From assembly GCA_018292915.2 (NCBI GenBank), contig JACVVK020000495.1, forward strand, positions 368,501 through 432,500: a DNA stretch of 64,000 nucleotides, in the 5' to 3' direction. A program made the translations under genes and the position numbers. Below the pieces are notes generated by a model that saw only the letters and a program-made list of their open reading frames with translations, was not told the origin of the DNA and did not search any database. This document shows positions 20,422 through 32,323 of the stretch, in pieces. This stretch comes from Batillaria attramentaria. Taxonomy: Eukaryota > Mollusca > Gastropoda > Batillariidae. How positions within the stretch are numbered: the stretch's first letter is position 1; the number at the start of each line of letters is the position of its first letter.

Positions 20422-23400
20422 CTGGACATAATGATATTCATGAAATACTTGTACAATTTAATTAGAACTTGTGGTGGATACTTCATCACATACCAGAAGT
20501 ACCGTTGCAAAACCATGTGCAAAAATACCATTAAAACTATTTCTGACATAGTGAAGGAAGCAGTTAACATCACGGTATTCTGGAAGTGACAGAAAACCCA
20601 TCTCCTCATCACATCACTCCAATAATTCACTCTCTACTAATTAAAGAATGCTCAGTAGGCAGGTGCTTTGCAAGCCAGCACTGGGATCAGGTGATCAGTA
20701 GGGAATGAGTGTCAAACAGACTATGGATACTACATGTATGTGACCGGACACTGGGCAGACTGTGAGGACTGTGCTCTATTGGATAACAGAAATGTCAGCC
20801 TACACTGGGATTTCAAAGGGCTGTGTGCTTCAAATTTTGCACAGTATTGCAATTATATGCTAATAACATTGTTTGAAAATTTCAATGAAGTGTGTTGTGC
20901 GGTAATTTTTTCTGATTATTATATTATTTATTATTATTATTTTTTTTATTTTATTAACCTATCCCATACAAACGGCCAGCACTTAGCAGATCGCAATAAA
21001 ATTTTTTTTTAAAAATCACCCAGTAGAGAGTGAGTTAACCGTCTGCACATTTCCCCCTTTTTCCTATCCTTTCAAAACCTCCCCCTAAGTGCCATGAGCA
21101 CTCAGTTAAGGTGGAGATGTGCTCCGTATCAAGTCTTCATCATCACAGAAAACACTGTTTTGTATAAAAAAGGAGAGAGAAACTCACCGGCTGGTTTCTT
21201 CAAGGCCAACAGTTCACGTCTGGCTTCACTCAAAGCCTCCGTCAGCTCAAACCTCTCCTCACACTCTTTCTCTACTGTGCTTTGAAGAAACTGAATCTGT
21301 CAAACAAACCAGATATTCCATTATATATCGTTACTGATATACCTGTACTTGCCGAAGTGCCTGCACACTACTACACGCAAATAAACACATGTTTCTCTAA
21401 AACTGACAAATTCATGCACCCAGTTGTTAAAAAAAAAAAAAATTCAAAGAGTTTTTTTTTTTTTTAATCCATGTTGAATTCCTGATGTTTTCTCTTCTGA
21501 TTATGGTTTAACCAGTCCATCCAGAGTTAGAGAATGCAGTAAGCAATACCTCCTCCCTCAACTGCTGAAGGGAGCCATCCAGGGAAGCCCTTTCCTCCTC
21601 AGAAGCTTTCAGCTGCTGCTGCATTCTCTCCAGTTCCACTTTCAGTTCGCCCACTTTCTCTTCTCCTTGGCTCTCAAATCGACCTGTACATGTTACATGA
21701 AAGATGAATGCAAGACTCCTTGTGTTTGCTAATTAATTAATTGATCTCTTTTTTCCCCTAAGGGCAAATCCTGCTGAGTACCCCTCGGGCTCTCACACTT
21801 TCACTATCCCTCATCATCTGATGCCATCTAACGTCCGAAGACTTTTTTCCATACAAATTATGGTCCTTCACTGCAAACTGGGAGTATGGATTTACAATGA
21901 ATGGTCTACATTATTAAAACACTACCACATTTGTTGTCCGTCATCAATTATCCTCCTGAGGCTGTCTATTTCTCTGCGACTGGTTTCCATTCTACTGAAA
22001 TACACACAACTTGAATGGTCTATCACCACCAGGAGGCTTCCCCAAAACATGCAGAAGTTATCTGAGGAAGAAATCAGATAACTGATTCACACAAGATGCA
22101 ATACTAACGAATCAACCTGATCTTACCAAGTGCCAGTCTAAAGGACTGATGAGTGGGCTGCCTGGAAAAGCCAAGACAGAGGTTAGCCAGCACATCTCAA
22201 ACCTACAGAAGAAACTGACAAGACTCACCAAGTTTGTTCTGGAGGTCGTTAATTATCCTCTTGAGGCTGTCAATCTCCTGTCTAAGCTCCGCCTCCCTGC
22301 TCTCAGCCTTTTTCTTGGTGTCAGCAAGCTGCTGCTGCAGTGCTTGGGTCTCTCTCTTGTGCCGCGTTTCCATATCTGCCAGTTCACCTGCTTTCTGTTA
22401 ACACATATGGGAATAGTGTTATTGGTACGGTAGAGATTCAAAATAGACACACATCACCCAAAACTAAATTTTTATTTGCTGAACCACATGATTTCTCTGT
22501 CGCTTTCTCTGATTCCATTTGTGAGAGGGCACATGAAGACAGGGCTGAAGTCACTGAGTACAGTAAAAAGGTCAAGACTACTAACTGTCCACCCCAACTT
22601 CAAAGAATTATGCTGAAACAACTATCACACTTAAAACCATTCTGTCTTTCTGTCTTTTATCGTGTCTGGAAGGACATAGCTTGAACATTTCCACAAAATT
22701 AATACCTCAAAAATGATATTTTGATACTGGCCATGTTTCCATGTGCTCTGTCACACTGATTGATTTATGAGATACAACAATGGAAAAGAATGTTTGTGTT
22801 TTTTACAAGTCCTACATAGAAACCTCACCATCATCATGGGCAAAGGATGCCTTACCTGAGAACTGCGTTCTTGTGTCTGTGCCTTGTGTTTCTGAAGTAG
22901 TTCATCATACTTCTCCTTTTCTATCTGCAGTTCCTGCACAGGCAAGACACGATGCAAAAAGTCAGTCAAACATCACCACTGAACCACTGACCTGTATCAA
23001 TAAGCTGCACACTTCACAGCTTTCACCAGGAAGTTCAGATAATCACCGTTTTATCTAGCGTGCATCACAGACTCAAAGACGACGCTGAGGAAATTAGTGA
23101 GAGACGGGGTTGAGAGTGTGCTGACCGTTCCAAGAGCAGAGGGTGGGTGGGTGTTTGGGGGGGTTTAACGTCCTTTTCCACCACAAAGGGTGATATCAAA
23201 GACGGGGCAACAATGAAAAAGCCAGCCAAATTTGGCCCCAGCCGGGATCGAACTCACGACCCGAGCATTAGAAGTCCAACGCTCTACCATTCGACCACCC
23301 CGGCTCCCCGCCAAGAACAGAGATAAGTAGCATCTTGAAGTGAAATGAACTATTAGGCATAGCTCAAGTAATCCCAGTCAATCAAAACATTCTTAGCAGA

Positions 23401-26400
23401 AGACAATGACAATACTAAAATGTAAATTACACTGCTCAAGTACTGGGTGAAATAAATATCTGTGTCGGACACTGGTCACAGGCCAACTCAATTTTGAAAT
23501 GTCCAATTAATTTCTTACAAAAGTGTCCAATCATTTCTGCCCCACAGTGGACAATACTCTGGACAGATGTCCTACACTTTTACTGTCAGACAGGACATTT
23601 TGTCCAATTATAGTTCCCAACGATATGAAACCTTCAACAGTTATTGCCCAGCTGAAGAGGATGAGAACTTAACAACAATAACAAGCATAACTTGTGCGCA
23701 AATAGAGCAGAAATAAACTCCACAACAACGGTGACTTCCATACCATTACAAAACTTTCTTTCAAGCTGGATTCCAGTGCTGACAGTGCTGCTTGATGTTT
23801 TGCCTTTTCTTCAGCAAGTGCAGTTTGTAACTGTCAAACAGAAACAACGAAAACGTCAACATTTATGCATGCAACAGTAATACATATAAAATATCAAACC
23901 AAAGAAGAAATATGGAGATTTCTCACACATTCATATCATGGTAAACAAGGTTTAAACCACCTGTGAAGCATACACTATAGTATAGAGCACATATTACTGA
24001 AATAAATAAAGTTCAATGTCTCACCCCCCCCTTCCCCCCCCCCAACCAATTTGAGGTAAAAACTAGCCATTTTTTAAGTGATCATAACAGTTCTATTAAC
24101 CACTTGTAACAAAATCCTGTGCTGAATATTAAATGACAGTGACAGTAAGACCATCACCACTGAACAACACAACAACAACAAGAACAGTTACAACAACCAC
24201 GGAAAGAACTGAGAACAACATGATACACCTAGCATTTTACCTGCTCAGGTTATGTTTACCACCACCGCCACAACAACAACAACAAAAAACGAGAAATCAA
24301 ACCAAATTTCAACACTACTTTACCTTCTCAGGCCATCTGTCAGTTTCTGCCATTTTCCTCTTGAAGCTCTCTCGCAAATCATCAATGCGTGACTGGTGTG
24401 CAGTGATCATAGACTCTCTACAACATGACACGTGAAAAGTGCATATCAATGTGCTAAAATGTGTGCAACTGAAGAAAAAGTAAACAAAATGTCAAATGCA
24501 GGTCTGTGGTAAACAGGCAGGCACATCATTGGAAAGGTGATCAAGCAAACGCAAGTGCGTACAACATTCATGCGTACAACTAAACAAAACTAATTTTAAA
24601 AATGTGTGTATTTGTGTGATAAACCACTGATAGCATGAAGAGAAGGAAGGAAATACAGTACTTCTAAGAAGGAACTGCTTTTTTCTTTTCTTTTTTTTTA
24701 AACTACAAAGGATATGGGTAAAATCATTTACAGTACTTAAAAAAAATCAAAACAAAATGATAGCGCTTTACAGTTAAACATTTCAAACTTAATAAAATTG
24801 TGTCTGACAATGTGAGACGCATAAGAAAGACTCAAAAAACAAAAAATTGTCATATTTCGCCACCCGGAAATATTACCGTCATAACTCCTTATATACACTT
24901 ACAGACTTACAACAGTAGTATTTCTGGGCGGCAAATTGATCAGCAGGAAAATGCATTACCTCTCAGCTTTGAGAGCATCAACATCAGCTTTTGCTCGCTT
25001 GAGGGATTCCTTCAGGTCTTGAGCTTCATCTGGGGGAAAAAAATAAAGATTCATCTTTAGGATATAATACCCCCCAAAAAAGGCTGTGGGTATTACAACA
25101 AAATACAAGCAACGGAGTTACCTACAAAGACTTGTGAAGCTTGACACATATTCACAAAAACTGCGATAGAAACCATCAAAAACGCACAAAAACGCTCTGT
25201 ACATACATTCTGTATTTTAACGAATAAATGAAACTGTATTTTCACAATGAAAAATTGAGGCCAAGCACCCGATGCACCATGCAAGGGAAGTAATTCTGTA
25301 AGGTGTGAAACCTTGAGACAAACCCATTTGCGTCCCATAGATAAAAGATAAAACTGACAAAGCATGCGGTTGCAAAATGATCTCAACATTACTCAATGTG
25401 CTGGTATTACAAGGTTATGTAATTGTACATAATAAAAACAACAACAACTCTGACTAAAACTGCAAACAGCAACAACAACCACCACACAGGAATAAGAAAA
25501 TAAAGATATATGACAAGTGCCCCTCCCTGTGCCCCCCCAAACAAAACAAAACAAAACAAAAACAACAACAAACAACAACAACCAAAACAAGAAAAAACAA
25601 CAACAAAAAAAAAAACAAAAAAAACAAACCCAAAACAAACAACAACAACAACACAAAAGAAAAAACAAATGCCTAGCTAACTTGCTGTGAGGATATTCTG
25701 CTGTGTGATGTCTGCCTGTCGTTTTTCGGCCTCTTTCCGGAGGTTTTCCAGATTTTTCAGTTGCTTCTGGGCAGTTGTCAGCTCCCCCTCTTTTAGTAAC
25801 AGCCTTCGCTCCATCCTGGAGGATAATCAAACAACGCTTACCAAACACATCACTGAAGTCTGAAGGAAATGGCAAGCACACTGGGGCAGACGACTGTCCA
25901 CATCTGAAAAATGCTAGCTCTTAATTTACCCAAATCACTAGTACTAATCCTCTCCCACGCACCACTTAAGGATCAAAATACCAGGAAATACCTGAGTACA
26001 AAAGCTCACCTAACTTGGTTCAGGCACTTTCCCTTTCATTAAGTGTGCCCATAGTGCACTTTTCTGTTTCAGTCTATTTTCCTCCCCTGGTCTGACACCT
26101 GATTCTTTTTACACAACAGGATTAACCATGAGTACAAGCTGATATCAGTCTGCAAATTTCAGGCTGGGGAACTGCTGAAGGAAAATGAGACTGAAATACA
26201 GGCCAGGGTGCAGCAGTAGCACACTACTGTGGGACCACGGGGGCAACGCCCCACTTCAGAAGAACAAATTTGGGCATTTTTAAAGGCATTTAGTAGCCTC
26301 TACTGGCACCCAGAAGTTAAACTTCTACTGCCTTGGTACTGATATGCAAGGCTTCAAAACTGAAGTCCCATAATACTATTACATGTACATGTATCATGAT

Positions 26401-29400
26401 TATGTGTGCAACCTTTTCCCCCCCCCCCCCCCCCCTTTTTTTTTTGGACTGAAACTTGGATTTTTTGGCTGAAAGGATAGGAAATTTGACTGAAAATTGC
26501 CAAATGACTGACAATTCCCCAGCCTGAAATTTGACTGTGGTTGGAAAGTGTACTGTTTCGGATTTCACAGGAAAGAATTTACACTGCAGACCAAAGATAC
26601 GTGACCTCACAGTGCCCAGAAAACGTCAGTCAGAATAAGTATACTGTGCTTTGGGACTAAGATACACTGTTCTCTCCACTCAGGCACCCTACTTTACTGT
26701 AAAAAGTAATTCAACCCCTGCACCCAAAATAACAGATTATGAATAAATAATTCAGTGAAATACTTACTCTCTTAGAGCACTGTCGGAGCTTTGAGACTGT
26801 TGTTGCCTTTGTCTGTTCATCTCCTCTACCTCTTCAGTCTTTGCTCTGAAAGTGTATGAAAACAGTATCCTTGCTTACTGTAATCACAAAGACAAAGCAC
26901 TTTTGTTATTTTTCAATACAGCGATGCATCTACTGGGGCTGCACAGACGATCACTTCTCGGAATGATGCGATCAAACTGCTTAAATTACTCATTAATTAA
27001 AATTACTCAAAGTAATTATTTCTGTTTTTATACTCTCTAAATGACACTAACATGCATCTCCACAGCACAGTTTTCTGAGAGTGGACAATGACATGAAATG
27101 TGCTTGTGGGGGAAAGGCAAGTCTAAAGAGAGTTTCAGGCCACAAAAACAACTTTACAGAAAGAGCAAAAATTGTTTTGTGGTGTATGACTGACTAGAAA
27201 GATTAGCACACTGTACACATGCAATGTCTACATGACCTACCTCAAGCCAGGAAAAAGACTGACAAGTAGAAAGAGAAAACTATGGTGACTAGACTGCTGC
27301 CAGTGCCACAACACAGTGCAAGTCAGTGATGAATAAACTGATGATGTCATCATGGAAAATGACATCATCTTGTGATGTAAAGAGAGTTCTAAACATTGTC
27401 ATAAGAGGAACAGGGTTCAAAATGTGTAACTAATGCCCATAATGATCAGGCATGCCTCTTACTTGATTTGTATTTTGAACTGGTCAGCCTCCATGGATAA
27501 TGTTCTGCTCTTGCTCACAGCTTCATCTAGTTTGCCCTGCATATCTGAAAAAATATATACATGTCTATATGGAAAAGGGTCACAAAAGTGTTACAAGCTT
27601 GTTGCAAGAATTTTCACACTCCAGAAATCAGACATTTTATTGTTAACATGTCAATAGCACACCTTTCTGCTGTATACAAACTGCATTCTTTCTCCGCAGT
27701 GTAGTGGGCTGGAGGAACCTTTCAGTCTGCCGTTTCCTGTAACACCCCAGAGAGAGAGAGGGAGAGAGAGAGAGAGAAAGACAGACCGACAGACAGACTG
27801 AGGGAGGGAGGTAGAGAAAGAACAAGTGCTTATTTGTTGCCCTACTTCACGTGTCCCATGCAATCATCCTCAAAGACTCAACGAGTCTAGTACAAAAGGT
27901 GAAAGCTGGCGTGGGAAACCCACACACCCTTGCTGGCCGGTCAATTATCACAGATGACCTGCACCTAGGAAGATCAGAAGTGGTTAGGGGTAAGACACAC
28001 GTTGCACAAACAACGCCTCGATACTCATTGTAGGGTCGAAGACGACACTGAGGAAATTACTGACAGAGGGGATGGAGTGCCTGTGGGCTTTGTCAAACGC
28101 AGAGATAACATCTTGAACTGAACTGTATAGCTTCATGCAAGGCACTACCCGCCACTGTATACTACATGTAATTGAGAGACCACTGCTCAGACTCAACAGT
28201 AAAGAAGTGGTATCATGTTGCATCACCATCCCTGCTGATGCTGTAACAGCAGGTAGCGTTACAGTACAACAGTATCATGATCTCCTCACTGGTGCCCCTT
28301 TTCACATAAGCAAGTCTGAGGTACTGGCTGAGTCACTGTTCCCTGTGATTCGAAAATACGTGTACAAGGGTCCTTAGGGCCCTCTCTCCACATTTTTGAG
28401 GGTCCTTGGTGTTTTGGTATAAAAAGTTTGAAAGACAAAAGCATTTGTTGTTGTTTACAAAAGTATTCCAGCAGGAGAGATGTATCTGAATTGTAACACG
28501 TCATACATAGCGAATCAGCAAGGCCATGAACCCGCACGTTTACCAAATACAGTCAAACCTGTGTAAGGCGGTCACCCAAGGGACTGGGTCAAACTGACCA
28601 CCTTAGACAGGTGGCCGGATTATCCAGGGTGTCATGTCAACAGCTAGTGTGTCAGGGGATCCTCAGGGGTGACCAGGTTAGACAGTGGTTTGGCTTATAA
28701 AGGTGACCGCCTTGGCAGGTTCGACTGTAGAGCATTATGAGTGGACAAAAAGTGTCCCAGAGTGCGTAAGCCTATCAGATTCTCTCTGTTATGCACAATG
28801 GCTCTGCAGAAATGCAATGCTGCAAGTGTCCACTACTAGAAACAGACTGCTTTTTGTTCATGAAGTTTCCGGAATGTTGGAAAAATACTGTTTGTCACGA
28901 TGAGATCAAACAAAAATGTGCGTCCCGTGTGACACGCTGTTCTCAAATTTGTGCATCAATTTAAAAGTTTTGTGCACACAAATATGCACATCTGTGCGTA
29001 ATTGGGAACACTGTGAGTAAGCCATTATGTAGCTTGAATCGGTCTCAACCCCTCTGCTTGGTGTGCACAGCTGCCTGGTGAGGTTTCTGTTAAGTGTCTG
29101 CAGTCTTACTCCACTGTGGGCAGGCATAGGGGGAGAGGAACACCACTTGGCACTGTATGTAGGAGCTGACCAAGCATCAACTGTACCTTTCAAGTTTGCC
29201 TGAAGTTCCTTGTTGCGACTTTCAAGCGTGTTCATTTCCTGCTCACACCGTTCCAAGTTCTTCACCCTCTCCTCTTGGGCACGAAGCTTGTCCGACAGCG
29301 ACTTGTTGGACTGATTGGTTACCATTTGCTCCATCTCCACGCACTGCAGCCGTGACTGCACTTCCTCATACTCTGTGAAACGTGCAGTAATTAATTATTC

Positions 29401-31266
29401 AAACACTTTTTTTTCCTTTTTTAAATGATCATTGGTTTTGTGTGTACACTTGAGATATTCAGAACAGGACTCCCTTCAATGACAAATTGACATTCGCCAC
29501 CTAGAGGGAGAAATTGATATCTTTCCCTGCGGGAGTGTCACTGCAAACAAAATCTATGACGATCCAAACTGATAATTTTGATTGATACAAAGTCCTAAAA
29601 AGGAAGTTAACACTATCCGATGACCCTCCTGCATCCCTTAACCACTGTTAAAGTAAAAACAACAACAACAACAACAGCAACAAGGAGCAAACACCACCAC
29701 CATCACCAACAAGAACAACAAACAAAATACTGTATTACAAAACAATTACCTTTGGCATAACGACTGCAAGCATCTGTGATGGCAGACTGAGTAGATTCAG
29801 TCTGCTGTGTAACACTCTGTCGGAAATCCTGGACACTTTTGCGTATCTGGTTCAGACTTTCCCGCTGCTGTCGCACAGTTGTGCTGAGTTGAGAGAGTTG
29901 CCGTAAGGCTGTCATGTATTGCTGCCTATAAGGACAGACGAAAGACCAATAAATGGAGTCCTGTGGTCATGTCATTCAGTCCAAGCCAAATTTTCATGAA
30001 TTAGCAGTTAAAACTGAAATTTATGGTGATTCAAACCAGTCTTTAATTGATTCCAGGGTGAAAAAAATTTCAAAAATTAAAATAAGGGAATCGAGGGAGG
30101 AATTTTTTTTTATTTTTTGGCGTGTAGATGGAACATGTGCATCAGACACAGATTTTCCACTGACCTGTACTTTTCACCTGATGCAGATGACTCTTTTAGC
30201 TTCATCTCAAAATCCTTGTTTTTCTCTGATGCCAACTGAAGCTCTTGTCGAAGCATAGCAAGCCTGAAATTAATAAAGCAATTATAATGGCATCCACAGA
30301 GTGCATAGAATATTGCACAGTCTTATCATTCTATTCTATTTTAAAATAGCTAGAACTAAACTAGAAACAATAGCTCATTGAAAAAAAAAATCAATTAAAA
30401 CAAAGAATAAATATGATAAAAGCTGTGTCAAACACATAACAGGACATTGTGCACAGCTGAGCATTTCAAAATTACCTGTAGATTCCAATATTCTTTTTAT
30501 CTGCTACAGGATCTTACACATTTTCTTTTGATGCAAGCGTTTCCTGAAGTGCCTTCTTGTTGGTGAGTAACTCTTCCTTTTCCACTAGCAGTCGACTCTC
30601 CCGGTCTTCTCTCCCTTTGTAGTGTTCAAGTTCCTTTTCTGTCGCCTGTCAGAACACCCAGAGTGGACGAACAATTAGATGCACATTAGATTTAACTGTC
30701 AAAGTCAATTGCCATGCAATCATCAATCATCAGCACACAGAGAACACCAACAACAACAGTAAATGCACATTATAATTGTCATTTCTTTGTTTTAAATCTC
30801 TAATGTGAATTTTAAGCTTCCTTCAATATGCAGGGCTTATTGTCTGCATCATAGACTGTCGGGCTCCAGTCATAACTCGGCCACAGACCAATTCATTTTT
30901 GAAATAAATAATTATGTCCTATCATTTTTACTTGTCAGTGGATGATATTCAGGGCAAACGTCCCGTACTTTTACAATCAACCAGGACATTTGTTCTCTTA
31001 GTTCCCACAAACCTGAGCATTAACAGAATAACTGTCTGATCTCTTTAAGATAATCCAAAAATGGAAAAAGAAAGAAAAAGAAGAAATTGATTGAATCATA
31101 CCTTCAGCCGTTCTTCTAATGCTTTAATCTCTGTGTGAATCAAGTAGCTGACTCCGCAGTACTGACACACTGTGTCGTCACGTGTCATCTTGCGAATCTC
31201 CTCGGGCAGTGGGTGCTGAGGAGTGTATCGCGCAAACGCATCGTTTTCAGTGTCAGGCTCTGTCAT
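20117..31266 (-). CDS. LEKR1: LEKR1-like coiled-coil protein, complete coding region
   Basis: Sixteen coding exons with GT-AG introns and fully consistent phases give 696 residues, close to the length I recall for human LEKR1 (about 690). The N-terminus has HPLPEEIRKM and VCQYCGVSYLIHTEIKALEE, with Cys34 and Cys37 as a CxxC pair; this block is the basis for the name. Residues from about 48 to 580 are heptad-rich Leu/Glu/Lys/Gln sequence, i.e. one long coiled coil. The last 100 residues are a Ser/Pro-rich tail (PRPPPLPPSS; IAAILGKRP at the end). The start is fixed by an in-frame TGA 12 bases upstream (31276-31278) in the same exon. Function of the family is poorly known; a structural or cytoskeletal role is only a guess. 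It is unrelated in role to the enzymes next door. Codes in the opposite direction to the PL14 gene, tail to tail. Confidence 0.8.
21188..21296 (-). CDS. LEKR1: LEKR1-like coding exon 15
   Basis: Residues 560-595, IQFLQSTVEKECEERFELTE and on to LALKKPA; acceptor TGACAG-like (ACAG), donor GTGAGT, phase 1. Confidence 0.82.
21550..21683 (-). CDS. LEKR1: LEKR1-like coding exon 14
   Basis: Residues 515-559, GRFESQGEEKVGELKVELER and on; acceptor TGTACAG, donor GTATTG, phase 0. Confidence 0.82.
22142..22200. other. Intron sequence, nothing recognised
   Basis: Short intron remnant just downstream of exon 13. The introns at 20422-21187, 21297-21549 and 21684-22228 likewise show only AT-rich sequence and homopolymer runs. 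Confidence 0.4.
22229..22394 (-). CDS. LEKR1: LEKR1-like coding exon 13
   Basis: Residues 460-514, KAGELADMETRHKRETQALQ and on to IINDLQNKL; acceptor TTAACAG, donor GTGAGT, phase 1. Confidence 0.82.
22856..22933 (-). CDS. LEKR1: LEKR1-like coding exon 12
   Basis: Residues 434-459, ELQIEKEKYDELLQKHKAQT and on; acceptor TGCAG, donor GTAAGG, phase 0. Confidence 0.82.
23055..23345 (+). mobile_element. Family F repeat split by a SINE
   Basis: Blocks GACTCAAAGACGACGCTGAG, GAAATTAGTGAGAGACGGGG and, after the SINE, ACAGAGATAAGTAGCATCTT parallel the uninterrupted copy near 28030-28120. Confidence 0.6.
23142..23310 (-). mobile_element. SINE family A, young copy in LEKR1-like intron
   Basis: Nearly identical to the copies at 41002 and 45080. 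Flanked by CCAAGAGCAGAG (23130-23141) and CCAAGAACAGAG (23311-23322), an 11-of-12 target duplication. Confidence 0.88.
23461..23628. mobile_element. Family E interspersed repeat, copy 1
   Basis: Shares with 30851-31012 the order of CGGNCACAGNCCAANTCA, TTTTGAAAT, TGTCC(A/T)ATCATTT, CAGGACATTT and TAGTTCCCA segments. Class unknown; both copies sit in introns of the same gene. Confidence 0.6.
23744..23830 (-). CDS. LEKR1: LEKR1-like coding exon 11
   Basis: Residues 405-433, LQTALAEEKAKHQAALSALE and on; acceptor TGACAG, donor GTATGG, phase 0. Confidence 0.8.
24324..24417 (-). CDS. LEKR1: LEKR1-like coding exon 10
   Basis: Residues 373-404, ESMITAHQSRIDDLRESFKR and on; acceptor TTGTAG, donor GTAAAG, phase 0. 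Confidence 0.8.
24960..25029 (-). CDS. LEKR1: LEKR1-like coding exon 9
   Basis: Residues 350-372, EAQDLKESLKRAKADVDALK and AE; acceptor CCCCCAG, donor GTAATG, phase 2. Confidence 0.8.
25682..25815 (-). CDS. LEKR1: LEKR1-like coding exon 8
   Basis: Residues 305-349, MERRLLLKEGELTTAQKQLK and on to NILTA; acceptor CTCCAG. Donor is GTTAGC at 25681, the only choice giving the phase 1 needed by the next exon. Confidence 0.72.
26768..26845 (-). CDS. LEKR1: LEKR1-like coding exon 7
   Basis: Residues 279-304, AKTEEVEEMNRQRQQQSQSS and on; acceptor TTTCAG, donor GTAAGT, phase 2. Confidence 0.8.
27463..27544 (-). CDS. LEKR1: LEKR1-like coding exon 6
   Basis: Residues 252-278, DMQGKLDEAVSKSRTLSMEA and on; acceptor TTTCAG, donor GTAAGA, phase 2. 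Joins exon 5 directly; the open stretch at 27660-27736 is skipped because its phases do not fit. Confidence 0.78.
27870..28120 (+). mobile_element. Family F repeat, uninterrupted copy
   Basis: Ends GACACTGAGGAAATTACTGA, CAGAGGGGATGGAGTG and GCAGAGATAACATCTTGAAC, the form expected for an empty site of the SINE-split copy near 23100. Confidence 0.55.
28550..28727. mobile_element. MITE of Tc1/mariner type with TA duplication
   Basis: 178 bases bounded by inverted ends: left CAGTCAAACCTGTGTAAGGC then GGTCACC, right the reverse of CAGTCGAACCTGCCAAGGC then GGTCACC. Both outer flanks are TA. No transposase is encoded; it lies in an intron of the LEKR1-like gene. Confidence 0.82.
29187..29372 (-). 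CDS. LEKR1: LEKR1-like coding exon 5
   Basis: Residues 190-251, YEEVQSRLQCVEMEQMVTNQ through ESRNKELQANLK; acceptor TCACAG, donor GTACAG, phase 1. Confidence 0.8.
29750..29925 (-). CDS. LEKR1: LEKR1-like coding exon 4
   Basis: Residues 131-189, Gln/Ser-rich coiled coil with LSQLSTTVRQQRESLNQIRK; acceptor TATAG, donor GTAATT, phase 1. Confidence 0.8.
30165..30263 (-). CDS. LEKR1: LEKR1-like coding exon 3
   Basis: Residues 98-130, LAMLRQELQLASEKNKDFEM and on; acceptor TTTCAG, donor GTCAGT, phase 2. Confidence 0.8.
30518..30645 (-). CDS. LEKR1: LEKR1-like coding exon 2
   Basis: Residues 56-97, ATEKELEHYKGREDRESRLL and on; acceptor TGACAG, donor GTAAGA, phase 2. Confidence 0.8.
30851..31012. 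mobile_element. Family E interspersed repeat, copy 2
   Basis: See copy at 23461-23628; this one is more diverged, with CAACCAGGACATTTGTTCTC and TTAGTTCCCAC at its end. Confidence 0.55.
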
Positions 31267-31281
31267 GTTTGCGTATCACGT
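31102..31281 (-). CDS. LEKR1: LEKR1-like coding exon 1
   Basis: Coding from 31266 (residues 1-55), with 15 untranslated bases before the ATG after acceptor TTTTTGCAG. Holds the conserved CxxC block. Donor GTATGA, phase 0. Confidence 0.85.
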
Positions 31282-32323
31282 CTGCAAAAACACAAGAAAT
31301 CAGTAAACAAAAATGTAAAGTATGATGAATTTGATTGTTACTTCCATTTCATAAACATTGCATGGCTCATGGTGTATTCAGGGGAGCCACTTTCTGAGTG
31401 ACAAAAAGCCGGAAAACTGACCCTCAAAATCTGGATGCCGGAAAGGCATGACTCCAGAGCCAGTGAAAGGAAGGACGTTGCCGGAACAAAGTGAAAGCTG
31501 GGAGGAGGAAGGGGTGGGGGGTGGGGGGGTGGGGTGGCGCGGCAGCGTACACATGCTACCGTAGACAAAACCCTTTACCACCGTAATACAAACCCGCATT
31601 CCCATTTTAGACCAATCAGAGGACGGCCAGGCTTGGGCCCGCAAAGACAGCTTACCGCAGTGCTATCGGAACCGACCGAACGGTCAGGTGATAGACACAG
31701 ACTCGTAAGCATGTTGCTAAGCCGGAACTTGGCACGTTCTGATTTTCCCAGGCCGGAATTCCGGCCATAGGCCGCGGGAAATCTGGCACCCCTGTAAGCC
31801 GGAACTCGGCACGTTCTGATTTTCCCAGGCCGGAATTCCTGCCACAGCCGGAAAAGTGGCACCCCTGTGTATTGTGCTATTTGAAAGATACAGAAAAAAA
31901 CTAAACCTTCACAATAGCTACAAAATACTCTACAAAAATATGACCACACATACTTTCAGTGTTTGGAATTATGAATTATGCAAAATTGGTGGTGAGAAGG
32001 AATCCTGGGGAATAATCATGATAAAAAAAAAGTCTAGCAGTGCAATGAAAGCTGTGTTCATGAATTATGAATTCTGATAAGACAATAAGGAACTGATAAG
32101 ACAATTCACTGCTAAATTCTAAAGAATGTCTTCAGACACATGTTCATGTTCAGCAATGTCCATCAACTCAGGTTCATTGCAAAGATCTTCAAGTCTCTTC
32201 TAGTGACTAACCTCTGCATGAAATTACTGCAATATAAACAAAAATTAATCGTAAAAAAAAAAACTTCGTTCGTAAAGAAAAGATTGTTTGGGCACCAGTC
32301 TTTAATAGGATACTGCTGCTTAC
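31282..32323 (-). other. 5' UTR intron of the LEKR1-like gene
   Basis: About 1 kb between the untranslated exon and the first coding exon. Contains a tandem repeat at 31718-31868 and a G-rich run at 31506-31540. Confidence 0.45.
31718..31868. repeat. Tandem duplication, unit about 75 bp
   Basis: Two copies begin AAGCCGGAACT and share GGCACGTTCTGATTTTCCCA, GGCCGGAATTCC and a GGCACCCCTGT end; an 8-base difference in the middle separates them. Weaker related text lies at 31376-31450. Confidence 0.75.

Noticed and set aside
25676..25690. GC-AG intron (ACA|GCAAGT) at the end of LEKR1-like exon 8
   Set aside because: It would leave phase 0, and the next exon then meets a stop. The GTTAGC donor three bases on gives the correct phase 1.
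25393..25881. 162-codon minus-strand frame
   Set aside because: It overlaps exon 8 of the LEKR1-like gene in a different frame and continues through a CAAAA tract. The exon frame is supported by phase; this one is not.
27660..27736. Exon-like stretch between LEKR1-like exons 5 and 6 (acceptor TTACAG, donor GTGTGC)
   Set aside because: Entering in the required phase 1 it leaves in phase 0, but the next exon needs phase 1. Exon 5 joins exon 6 directly in frame, so this is treated as intron.
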